Of a stretch of 64,000 bases of DNA, positions 22,920-33,403 are shown in pieces. The DNA is from Persicaria tinctoria. Its lineage: Eukaryota; Streptophyta; Magnoliopsida; Caryophyllales; Polygonaceae. The notes beneath the pieces are model-generated. The model saw nothing but the letters and a program-made list of their open reading frames with translations. It did no database searches and was not told the DNA's origin. Position numbers and translations under genes: made by a program. The DNA lies in contig JBANSL010000002.1 in assembly GCA_037127255.1 (NCBI GenBank), positions 98,238,519 to 98,302,518 of the forward strand, read 5' to 3'. The stretch's first letter is position 1. The number at the start of each line of letters is the position of its first letter.

Positions 22920-25345
22920 GCTGGCATGTAATTTATAGGGTTCTGATTGTGGTGCTCAAATGGGTATTACAGAGAGAGAGGGAGGGAGGGGAGGAAGAGA
23001 GTATACAGAAGCAACTTTGTAGTAGTTTTGGGACTTTTTTCCTATCATTTGTGTATTGACCCATTCATGTGTTTTGTGGGAGCTTATTAGGGAGAGCCTT
23101 TGGTACTACTAAAGTTGTATTCATCCTAGTCTCCAATCCCCAAATATCTTCAAGATGTCATTTCCTTTTATTCTCCAGGACGATGCTTCCCACACCCTCC
23201 TTGTCCAAAGGTAGCGAAAAAATGGCATTAGTATACTCTGCCAACCCAAGCCTCACTTCAATCATTGAGCCTACCATAGCTGGCTGCATGCATTCAAAAC
23301 CAAAGATTCACAACCTCAATATATTTGTTGTATGTTATGTAGCAAAAAGATTCACAACACCAAAAACTACATCTAGAGAATACCAGAACGAAAGGGATTC
23401 AGAGCAAACTAAAAAGAAATATAATATCTGGAAGTAATTTCTTACCAGTGCCTCAGTTCTAGTTCTAAAAGTAGATGGGAAGGATAGGTATTTGAGTATT
23501 TCATGTGTTTGGTCGATTGAGGTGAATAACGAATTACAATTACTGGAATAATAACAGAAGTAAGTTATAGAACCAAACACAAGTTAACAATAAAACCATG
23601 GTAGAAAATTGAACATAAAGAAGTTGGTGAAGATTCTAATGGTAATTCATGACTTCATGTTTATGCTGTGTGTTTCTCTAAAGAATGGCCACCTAAAAAA
23701 CAAGTTAAGTAAGATGCGTTATGAAAGGTAGTACAAACTCATACGAGAATGAAATCAAACATAAAACGAAATATGAGTTTATGTTGTGTGTTTCTCTAAA
23801 GAATGGCCACCTAAAAAACAAGTTAAGTAAGATGCATTATGAAAGGCAATACAAACTCATGAGAGAATGAAATCAAACATAAAACGAAATATGAGATTAC
23901 AAGTAACTTCTGATTATTCATCCACATAAGAATAATAAGAATAAGGATGAAGTCAAATATGAAATATCCAATTCTCCGATCGTAAATGTTATCAGATGAC
24001 TAATTAAAACAATACCTCTTTCAATTCAATGATTTGAGTCTGGCAGGCTGTTTGTGTTACTGAGCATCTGGATTTTTTTTTTTTGGTGAAATCTGAATAT
24101 TCTTCTTTGCTTTGTGTGTTCAAAAGCCAGAGAACAAGACCTACAATTCATGAAATCATCACTTTGAAGATCAAAGCTCTAGCAGAAGAACATAAAGTAT
24201 CACATAAAAAAGACAATAATAAGATGACAAATCTTGACAAAAAGTAGGGATATAAAAATTCAATAAGGCCTTCCTTCAAACCATAGTTTCACACAGAAGA
24301 AGATGCTTTTCTTTTGACTCTCCGTCAATAAGAGAAGTGGTAGTAGAAAAACCAGAATGAGTAATGTGAAACCCCATTCCAGCAACCTCCTGCAAATAAT
24401 TATTCATCATTAATAAAAGGGATAAAAACTTGAATTATCTTGAGAAGAGAGAACAACAAGATGAACCTGAGGAGCAATGAGACACTCACAAGAAACTGAT
24501 GCACAGAGAGATCATGTGTTCACTCACAAGAAACTGATGCACAGAAAAAATTGTTGTCTTCCCTAGTTTCTCGATCATTTGGGATATAAGTCAAATTATA
24601 TTTTAAAAATATTTCTTATTTTCTTGGGTTGAATAAGGTAATGAGGTAGTTTGGGGCAGCTACAAGAGAAATGATATTTTTAGTATTGGAGGATAAATCT
24701 AGATAGAAAAACATAATCTCTATATCTGCTATAAATTAAACTTGCACTTTCACTCATATCACTGCCTAAGTTCACTTTAGCTATCTCCCAAACTATCAAT
24801 AATTCACATGTAAATATTATCCTTCGATCTTTGTTATAAAACTCTCTAGTCGTATTTTGTTTTGTATTATTTAGGTTTCAACATATTAAAGGGATGGGTT
24901 TAATTGGGCTTATTTAATTTCAGTCTTCTTCGGCAAAGAGCATGGGATAAGGGATTTACGTAAATTTAGTGAAGCTGATAATGATCAATGACCGACAATA
25001 GTAAGCTTGGAAGTGTTTTAGTTTGATGACTCTTATATCTTGTCAAGGTTAAGACTCATGGAATCAACCTCCACATAACACCTTTTATCCATATTATCTA
25101 TGATAATTTGAAATTTTGAACTTTAAGAAATCTAGCATCATAATCTAGTTTCATCTTTGGCAAGTGGGTAAATCTGTAGGGAATTGAAATAATGTTGCAT
25201 GAACTCAACTCCCATCATTTAATTCAAGTAATAGACAGTAGAAGAGTAATTTATTCAAATCGGGCTTATCTTTAAAAGAATAAGGGAATAGTAACTCATT
25301 TGTCTTCCAATTTTTTATTGTATTCTCATTTGGCTTCTAATTTAC
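22920..25345. other. Non-coding Helitron interior with possible minor exon
   Basis: GA-rich run at about 22970-23000. On minus, 24389 downward reads EVAGMGFHITHSGFSTTTS then LIDG after a TTGCAG acceptor. It has exon character but I cannot name it. The remainder is AT-rich with no genes seen. Confidence 0.35.
23659..23896. repeat. 118-bp direct tandem duplication
   Basis: The block from ttatgctgtgtgtttctcta through gaaatatgag is repeated once with a period of 118 bp (tgtttctcta at 23671 and 23789). There are only a few substitutions between copies (gcgtta/gcatta, ggtagt/ggcaat, tacgag/gagag). Confidence 0.88.
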
Positions 25346-25443
25346 CATATTTCGAGTGCAATAATGTCATCATTTTGCTTCTCACTCATATTAGCAAACT
25401 TGAAGAGCACTTCTGATCTTTCCCATGGTCTAGGAGCTAGAAT
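25346..25443 (-). pseudogene. Aldehyde dehydrogenase (ALDH2 type) exon fragment
   Basis: Between a CTGCAG acceptor and a ATATGGTAAAT donor, minus reads ILAPRPWERSEVLFKFANM then SEKQNDDIIALEIW. In mitochondrial and cytosolic ALDH2-family enzymes the N-terminal region has the pattern YERSRILLRFADLVEKH.DE.AALETW.NGKP, and this exon aligns over its whole length. The catalytic Cys and Glu exons and the NAD-binding exons are not present nearby. It is a single captured exon in the same orientation as the phosphate-carrier and GatB fragments. Confidence 0.6.
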
Positions 25444-27379
25444 CTGCAGGCGTGATAGGAAGAAGTATCATTTACCGTGGGAAATTTTAGTTCGAACATG
25501 ATATCAATATGTTTCAGAATATGAATCTCTATAGATGCTTGTCGAAAGTGCTTGATAAGTTTGTTGACAAATTTTGGGGAGCAATTCACTCACACAATTT
25601 GGAAAATCGCATCCTTGTTTTCATTCATGAAAATAGAAATGGAATAATATAAACGAACCAAATAAAAAGGGAAATTTATAAAATATCAAAATCGAATATC
25701 TAAGATCAAAACCGAATCCCAAATCGTAGGCGCATTGACAAGGGAAATGAAATAAAAGATATGAGAAGCCTTCAATTTATGTCAGATAAGAGGGTCTATC
25801 TATATGCAGACTATGAGAAGCCTTCAATTTATGTTGGAAGACTATCTCAAGCTAGACTTGGAAAAGGCTAAAAAAATTTCCAATATCTCTAGCTAGCTAG
25901 AGAACTCATTTGCACATATTAAAAAACCGAAAAAAGTATTTACGTAGTTAGGTTAAATTGAATTCAGTAGCTTGGTTGATGTTCAACAAATAATAGAATC
26001 AAGTTAACCCTATAGAGGAAATAACCCATCTAATCATATTATTATTGGATTTAGATAACTGCAAAGGTCAAGCAATGTAGTTGTTACTCAAGACGCCTAG
26101 GCAAAGATAATGGATTATCCCTTGGAAACAAACTAACACAGGCTAACTGATTATTTCTTCTACTAAGAAAACTAAACAATCAACGATCATGTAGATTGTG
26201 ATTCAACTGGAGCTTCTTGATAGCGGAACCGTGTCCTTATTCAAGTAGAACTCCTTCACCATGGCATTTATTTGAAAGGGCACGTTCTATTTCTACAAAG
26301 GGTCACATCTTACCAGGGCTGATAGAAGTGAACGACAACAGATTGTTAGGGGCAGCCAAAGGAGCTGATGAAGGACATGCTATAGTGAACGCCAAACCCA
26401 TGTTTTAGAAAATGCACAAATAATGAAACTATATATAAAACAAACTAATGGAGTATAAAAAAATTAATGAAGGTACAAACATTGGCTCTAAGAATATGTT
26501 GTTTCATGACGTCTTGATCTAGCATGTGATGAAGTCTGAATGATCCCATTGTCTTCAGGGATATCTATTGAGTTACCACCAACCTAAGAGCAAACAATAC
26601 AATGGTCTTGATCCGTTTAACAACAATGAGAGCATTTTAGAGAAGGTTTAAGAGAAAGTTGACTGAGCATGGTCACACTGTGAAAGGGCATTTCATACAT
26701 AGAGCATTTACTTACCTTGCGAGAATTTACAACGGTTGCCTTGTAATATGGGGTGATGCCAATATACACTACCAAAGCTAATATGCAAGGAGGAAATTCT
26801 TGGGTAGACAGATCACTTCTTTTAGTGAAAGGTATGACATATGTCATGGGTAGCTTGAATTTTCAGGAAAATGATGCAAATGCAACATTACTTAATGATT
26901 TGAAGCACTTATAATAGCCATATGAAGAGATGAAAGAGCTCAGGGCTGATAATTAACTTTAGAATTTAGAGTCTCCGTGTAAGCCGAAAGACACCAAACA
27001 ATAAGAATGAATGTATATTAAAGAAGAATTATGGGAGAATAAACCATATATTATAAGCACTTAAATGATTTTTTTTTTTTTTAAAGATCTCTATGGAATG
27101 ACTACAACTTATTATTTTCACAATGTACGAATTATGAATATATGATCTAACTAACCAAAATCCTAAACATCAAGCAAGTAGAGAGGATGCCAATTATGCC
27201 AATCGAAGCCATCCTCCAAGCAGGACACATAAAGAATGTAAACAAGATTCGGTAATCTATATAATGTTGAATTCAGCTCTTTTCTGCAGCTAATCCAGAA
27301 ATTATCCTCCTGACAACACACGCTAATCAACCAATTTGGCCCCTCTAGTTCTCCATCGGTGACAAAAGTTTGAAGTTTA
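25444..27379. other. Non-coding Helitron interior
   Basis: No identified gene. A segment on minus near 26715-26760 reads GITPYYKATVVNSRK up to a GCAAGGTAAG donor, and a 63-codon plus frame lies at 26217-26408. Neither matches a family I know. Confidence 0.35.
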
Positions 27380-27921
27380 CTTTGCAGCAGGAGCATCTCG
27401 CCAGTAGTCGGCCTTCAAATCAGAAACAAATATGGTAAATTCATTTTGACATAAGAAAGAAAGGCCAAGAAAACAAGGTAGGTTTGTTTAGAGAGAACTT
27501 ACAGGGCAACAAAGACTTTGAAGGCGTCGTAAATACCCCATTGAGCGCCTGTTAGGGTCCCAATCATGACTATACGGAGAGGAAGCCCCGTGTGAACAGT
27601 CCCCACATACCAAGTTTCTTAACAGCCTGCAAGAACTCGGCATTAGCTCAAGGATCACTGGTTTAAAAAGTGAGTGAAGGTTAGTGAAAATGGAGTATGA
27701 ATGTGGATTTACATCGCCAACAGATGCACCCTGTGCGCTGTTGAGGAACGAAACCAAGTTATCTGCAGGATGTGACACAATGGCTCAGAAAACACCAGCT
27801 ATATACCCTCAAGCGAAGCTCACACCGAGCTGTAGAGAACTGCTGCACTGATCTTTAGGTGTCGGGATGGCTTGCTTGTAAATCTGCTCCACAATGTATT
27901 CAAACGTCGCAAACTTCATTA
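27380..27921 (-). pseudogene. Mitochondrial phosphate carrier fragment with stops and a frameshift
   Basis: Three exons of the mitochondrial solute carrier that imports inorganic phosphate. Exon at 27713-27921: MKFATFEYIVEQIYKQ.PTPK, then QLGVSFA, stop, GYIAGVF, stop, AIVSHPADNLVSFLNSAQGA SVGD, ending at a GTAAAT donor. Exon at 27503-27626: [14 protein letters not shown], then a 1-nt loss shifts frame before the expected [15 protein letters not shown] and [12 protein letters not shown]. Last exon from 27412: LPTTG. SHPADNLVSFLN and [10 protein letters not shown] are hallmarks of the plant protein. The two stops replace Gly (GGA to TGA) and Cys (TGT to TGA). N-terminal repeats one and two of the carrier are absent. 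Intron positions are retained, so this was copied from genomic DNA. Confidence 0.85.
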
Positions 27922-28965
27922 AACCAATTTTCCAAGAGAAGTCATGTAAAAGTATGTAAAAGAAACCCCACAATAAGATAATGCACCGTTAGGCCTTCTA
28001 GCTAAAAGGAAACTGTCAGTAACTTATTTTCCAACATAACTGTAATTTATAAATGGGAATGAGAATGATAGACAGGATTTAACTAAAAAAAACATGGCAA
28101 CTATAACGTGGATCAGAAGTAATGGCTTGAAGCCTTTAAGCATGTATTTCCACAAGCATTGTGAAACCAATGATAACCAGAGAACCTTTTCATGTATAAG
28201 ACCAAGACTTGTGTGATGTCTGACCTTGCCAAATCTGTAAAATGAATACAGAATCAATGCAATTACAAAAGCAAAAAAAAAAGGGGTACTTCATGATTGG
28301 ATATGAGTTTATTTCAAATCTCATGAACACAATCCTCAATCCTGACGCTGTAATCCCCAATCTGAAGACTATAACCCTCAAATCGAAATCTCAATTATCA
28401 TCTTGAAGGCCATAACCCTCAATTCACAACCCTAATCCTCAACTTAAAGGTCCTCACCATCAATTTAAAGGCGTTCATTCTCAATTTGAAGGCCATAACC
28501 CTATATTTCAACATCTCAAAACTAAAACACATAAATATAAAGCTAAATGTTGTGCTATATCCATACATAGAAACCTTCACCAGAAGTCAGTGTCCAAATC
28601 ACAAAAAAAAAAAAAAAAGAGCCAGAAAAATATCAGTAGAAGGGGAAGAAAGAGACATGCCTGGACCAAGTTCTTTTCCTTTATCATCCCTTTCACAGTA
28701 GTTTCACAGTTCCTCCCTTGGCTATCAGCTCAAAAAGTATCTGCAGAATAAAAGAAATTATTGTAAGGCTCATAAACAAAGGAAAGGGAAAAGTTGCGCA
28801 GTCTAGCATAATTTTGCTGGGAGAATCTCTTAACAGATTAAAAAAAATGCAGATCCATGAATCTGTAGGCTTTAGGACTTAACCAACCACCCATGCTGAA
28901 TTCAAAAGTGGATAGAGGAGACAGGAGACTATTCAAAAGATGATAACAGCAGTTATTGCATTGCC
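27922..28965. other. Non-coding stretch between the carrier and GatB fragments
   Basis: Contains loose 30-40-bp repeats of aaccctcaatttgaaggccat type at about 28330-28510 and a poly(A) run at 28602-28618. No gene recognised. Confidence 0.45.
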
Positions 28966-30043
28966 TTATCGAGTTATGGTCTCCCTTACTTCTTTGCCTA
29001 TCTTTCCGCTTATGGTCTCACTTTTAATGGAAGCAATCAGATCAGCCAGTTCATTGGGAGTCAACTTGATTTCATCTATTGACAGCTTTTCATTCTTCAT
29101 GTAAGCTGCAATATCACCCATAATCCAGTTAGCAGCCAGATTCATTTCAGCACCCTTAGCAAGAGTCTCGTAAAAAAACTTTGCCACCTGGAGATCAAAT
29201 CACAAATGAAAACAAATCTCATACTATGAATTTTTTTTTTTGGAAAGGTGCAGAAGCACTACATACTGATATTTTCCATTTAATGGATATAAAAGATACA
29301 AAGGGAGGGAGACACGTATATTATGTAAAACTACTTCTGTCAAATCTGGCTCTGGGAAATAACGGTAGTCTGCAAGTCCTTCCTTATTCCGCATTGTCGC
29401 TGTTTTATAGTTAAGTACATAAGTAAAACAAATCAGTACCTGAATAAGACCAATGGCCATTTCATTCTTGGTATGTGTTTTGATTAGGAATGACCTGATC
29501 AGCACCCTCCTCCCAAAGACGAGTTTCCTGGACAATCAGGTTACTCTTTCCTTGGTTATAGAGTTTTGCTTGCTGCAAAATATCATAATCAATTGCCCTA
29601 TTTATCGCTGAGGAGTTCAAATTTTTTATTTCAACCTGCCAACAAAAGGGGATGCAAAAGAATGTCACTGACCAGCACAACCAAATGGATTTTTATGTTT
29701 ATGGCCAAAATTATTGAGCATAAAAATTCTTTTGAAATCAACCAAATGGTCATGATGGAAAATGAGCAACTTGATCATTGCAATATTTAGTTTTGAGTAA
29801 TGAGAACAACATTTTTTTATTAAACAAAACAACCTTTGTACCAAATTCTGATTGCCCAATTGGTCGTATTGATACATTCACATCACAACGAAGTTAAACC
29901 TCCTGCATATTACCGTTGCTAATCCCTAGGTACCTCACTAACCTCTGCAATTCAGCCCCATACTCTGCAGCCTCTATACCAGTTCTTATATCAAGTTCAG
30001 ACACAATCTGAAGGAGTGGAACACCTGCTCTATTGAAATCAAC
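28966..30043 (-). pseudogene. GatB (Asp/Glu-tRNA amidotransferase subunit B) 3' fragment, nonsense-mutated
   Basis: GatB is the kinase subunit of the organellar glutamyl-tRNA(Gln) amidotransferase. Exon 29834-30043: [48 protein letters not shown], then V-stop where G-S is expected, then [20 protein letters not shown]. Exon 29495-29635: VEIKNLNS, a two-residue gap, then NRAIDYDI and [12 protein letters not shown]. Segment 29340-29399: [18 protein letters not shown]. Exon 28966-29187: [36 protein letters not shown] and ISGKIGKE, then loss of the family tail. The TAA at 29894-29896 differs from TCA (Ser) by one base. The N-terminal catalytic exons and the C-terminal end are missing. Introns are retained, so this is a truncated genomic copy. 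Confidence 0.9.
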
Positions 30044-32214
30044 CTGCCAAAGCAAGAATCGGAATAAAAAAAAAGAGCCAAGGTAGCAACCAACAGAAGA
30101 CACCTTTGTAAAAGGCTAACCATGCGAGATAATATAAAATGACAACTTCATTGCAGGAAAGAAGAGATGACAAGCTCAAAGTGAAAAGAATTTATTAGGA
30201 AAGTGAGAGTGGGATCTCAAGTAGTTATAGATAGTGCATTACACTTGTTCTTGCTAAACATATTATGTTCTTGTTTTTAGTTGATTATAAAATATATTAT
30301 GCTTAGTTAGTAAAATCAAATTATGCCACTAACAAAGCCTGATATTTCAGGAACCCATAAGAATCAAATCAAACATGAAATTAAGGTAAACTATATTACA
30401 TTACCGGGAAAAGGCAAGAACTATGCAAAATTGGGATGGCAATTACCTGAGAATGGCTTCCCCCATCCGAGTGAAGAAGTTTACCAGCATCCTCTTCCAT
30501 AGATAAAAACACCAACAAAAAAAAAAAAAAAATTCCTCTAAAAACAAAGGAGACGAAGAAAGACAAAGAGAGTATGAGATCTGATACCTAATCTTTCCAA
30601 TCGATGTCGGGATGGCTATACAAATGCAAAAAAACTGCAATCAACGCCGCAACAAGAAATTAAGAATTAGAAATCGAATAGCTGGACAAAAAAAAAAGAC
30701 TAAAACCTAACAAAAGACAGAAAAGTAAAAGATCTGAGAAATTTGGGGGCTTCAGTTGCAGGTGTATTTCTGTTCTCTATATGTTGCTTATTTCAATTAG
30801 ATTCAGTGCCCTAATTTCGGATTTGGTTATGAGAAGTCGCTTCAATCGCTCGGGCTGCTGTGTACAAAAATTAATATTAGCATAACACCCTCTATTGTTT
30901 TAGCCAAATTGGGCACTATCCAATATACAATAAACAACAAAGATTCATGCCACTTGTCTTATATAGAATAAGCATTACTTCTTTGTAGACATTCAACATA
31001 GATGGCATAAGAAAATTAGACAAATCAAGAATATGTATCAAACTCACATGAACAACAGCAGCCCAAAAATCCTTGCAAGTGGATTCAAGATTTGGTCTAA
31101 TTGTTCCCAGAAGGTGATGTTTGACTGCTGCACCAAAACCTCGATATCATAAGGATAAAATAAGGATTAAAAGTTTTAAAATATATATTAGATGGAGGTG
31201 TTCACTAAAAGATAAATTGTTGAAGTTCAACACAAACACTTATGATTGACGATGCCTGAAACTTCACAATTGATCGAGGAAATACTTATTGTTGTAGAGA
31301 AACTAACAAGCATCAAACATCATTGTCACTATCATATCCAACAAACAAAGCAATGCAACATTAAGATGGTATTTTAACAAATAGTTGGTGTGCAAACTTT
31401 TTTATCAAACACAACACATTACCCAAGCTTGGTTAATGCATTAAAATCATCTAAAGCATCTGCATTCAAATTAAACAAAAAATCTATCTTTAATTCATAT
31501 GTGGAAGGTAACAAAATAAACAAAAATTCTATCTATTACCCAAAAACGGAACAAAAAATCATCCACACTCAAAATTCATTAAAAAAAATCCTATAGGGTC
31601 ACCCTTCTAAAAAAAAATAGAGATGACCCAACTCAAACATGTCATAATTTAAAGGTTATGGCAAGTAAAATTAAGAAACAAATGATCCAGCTCATTCTGT
31701 CATAAGTTTAGGGACTTAGTCTCACTTTTTAGCTTTCAAAGTTTGTGTTTTTTTCAACTCCAAATGGTATAAAGAGTAATGCAATTCACTTATACCTTCA
31801 GGCTCTGGGTAAAATGTATCCAAATTAGCATTTGTTTTCATTGAGAAGATTATATATGAGCAAAAAAGTCACTCTAGCTACTCGTACTGCACTTTGGCTG
31901 ATTGTGTCGAGAACGGAAGGTAGATACAATGGCAGTAGAGCAACTTTAATACGGAGTACAAAACAAAATTCCAAATGCAAGTTTGAAAGTTTTTATTTGA
32001 TCAATCCAATGAACAAGATTCGTTTTTTATTCCTAAATTTCCAAATGTAATTGCCCATTACTTAAAACAAACTAAACCTAAATTCGAAATTTTCATCCAA
32101 TCAAAGCCTCAAATCCGTTCAGACACCATCAGACCAAAATTTTCAACTAATTGCAAATCAAAGCAGAAAAACTAAGATTTATTAAATAATTTGGCGATTC
32201 ACCTCTTGTTCATC
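30044..32214. other. Non-coding stretch
   Basis: AT-rich, with a poly(A) run at 30519-30533. No exon of GatB's N-terminal half, RNA gene or repeat was recognised. 30440-30860 on minus could be a leader or promoter remnant, without specific support. Confidence 0.4.
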
Positions 32215-32494
32215 TCATGTGCCTTCGTCTTCGTCGCCTCCCTCGTCATCCTCATCGGCATTTTCGTCTTCATCGTCGTCGATGTTGTGAATCGGACGAC
32301 CACCGGTGGACTGAACAACCTCCTGTTCATCGTCTGCCTCCTCCTCCCCGACGATGCTCCTCCTTCTCATTCTTGTTCCCGCTCGCAGGTCATACCCCCT
32401 TCTGCACCTCCGCGATTTCCGTCTCCTCCGCCCTGGAATTCACCTTGTCCGTCATCTTGTCGCGAGACTCGAAGAAAGAAGAGGAAGCTTTCAT
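32215..32494 (-). pseudogene. Acidic-tail small protein frame broken by one base
   Basis: On minus ATG at 32494 opens MKASSSFFESRDKMTDKVNS then RAEETEIAEVQKGV and a TGA at 32390-32392. A run of five G (complement of 32395-32399) precedes it. Ignoring one G, the frame continues as YDLRAGTRMRRRSIVGEEEA and ends in a strongly acidic tail (HNIDDDEDENADEDDEGGDE) at 32215. The total would be about 92 residues. Family unknown. A short intron starting at GGTATGAC is an alternative to a frameshift. Confidence 0.35.
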
Positions 32495-32768
32495 GGGATG
32501 AAGACTGAAAATTGGGTGAAACGAAGAGAAGCAGAGAGCTTGTTGGAGAGATGGAAAGCGGCGAGCACAGAGGAGTCAGGAGAGGCCACAGGAAGGAGAG
32601 AGTAGAGATTTAGATGAAAAGACGATATAGGTCTTTAAAACAAAAAAATAAATAATTTTAAATTCAATGTTCAAGGGGCAAATTAGGCATTACATGGTTG
32701 AGAAGTTGTGAGCCATAGATAAAAACACATATAACTTCTGAATGGTACCATCATTATAGTAGTATAGA

Positions 32769-33128
32769 TATACACTTTATATATGTCTATCTATTATCTA
32801 TATATACTCACTACGTACTATACAGTGGTATATTTAAGATAGAATTGGATTTTTGTTTGAAAAAAAATTAAAGATCGTGGGTGGTGGTAAATGGGAGGAA
32901 ACCGCCTACTTTTTCGTTTTCTTTTTTACTAATTTTTTTTTGCCCTACACATGTCTAATTGTAGTTAAAAGTGTATAAATTAAAAGATACACCCAGTGTA
33001 TCTGTATCACTCGCAGGCAAGCGGCCCTGGAACAGTACAAAGCTTTGGAGGAGTCATTTTCAGCCGTAGATAACTTATAACTTAAACGGTCCAGATTTCA
33101 TTATGCCCACACATTTATAGTAGTATGG
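32769..33128. other. AT-rich gap between Helitron end and LINE tails
   Basis: No gene. At 33127 downward on minus, the sequence A|TCCATACTACTATAAATG resembles the start of the Helitron at 32768 and may be a second Helitron-type 5' terminus. Confidence 0.35.
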
Positions 33129-33303
33129 ATTTTTTTTTTTGAAAGCAGGATAAGATTTAGGAAAGACGCCGACGACCCGGCTTCTGTCCTAGCGCGTCCG
33201 AGCGGACGAGAACACGGAGTTCTGGATCAGTGCTGAAGCTATCATCGGCAGGGGAGCTATAAGCCAGACGTGCAATCCTGTCTGCCACAACGTTCGACCA
33301 TGG
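33129..33303 (-). mobile_element. Extremely 5'-truncated LINE (3' tail only)
   Basis: A poly(A) tail (T run 33129-33139) is followed on minus by the end of an RNase H domain: SNVVADRIARLAYSSPADDS then FSTDPELRVLVRSDALGQ and a stop. The pattern V.D..ADRIA....D...LR...R.DALG is the LINE RNase H C-terminus, distinct in sequence from both larger LINEs. The insertion is about 175 bp long. Confidence 0.75.
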
Positions 33304-33334
33304 ACAACTAGTAACTAGTATAGTATAGATAGTG

Positions 33335-33368
<34 letters not shown>

Positions 33369-33403
33369 TTTTTTTATTAGGAAAGAATTCGGGTGAGCAC
33401 GCT

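Larger units (their letters stand above)
22891..32768 (-). mobile_element. Candidate non-autonomous Helitron carrying gene fragments
   Basis: On minus the 5' end reads TCTATACTACTATAATGATG at 32768 downward, preceded by A. The 3' end reads hairpin cgtgc-gta-gcacg (22904-22916), 9 nt, then CTAG (22894-22891), followed by T. An A/T insertion site, 5' TC, and a GC-rich hairpin about 10 nt before a terminal CTRR are the defining Helitron marks. No Rep/helicase gene is present. Inside, on the same strand, are exons of ALDH, mitochondrial phosphate carrier and GatB genes with introns retained and several nonsense or frameshift lesions. That is what Helitron gene capture produces. The boundary assignment is mine and untested. 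Confidence 0.5.

Noticed and set aside
22891..32768. Intact GatB or phosphate carrier gene
   Set aside because: Stops, a frameshift and missing terminal exons in both; no continuation found on either side.
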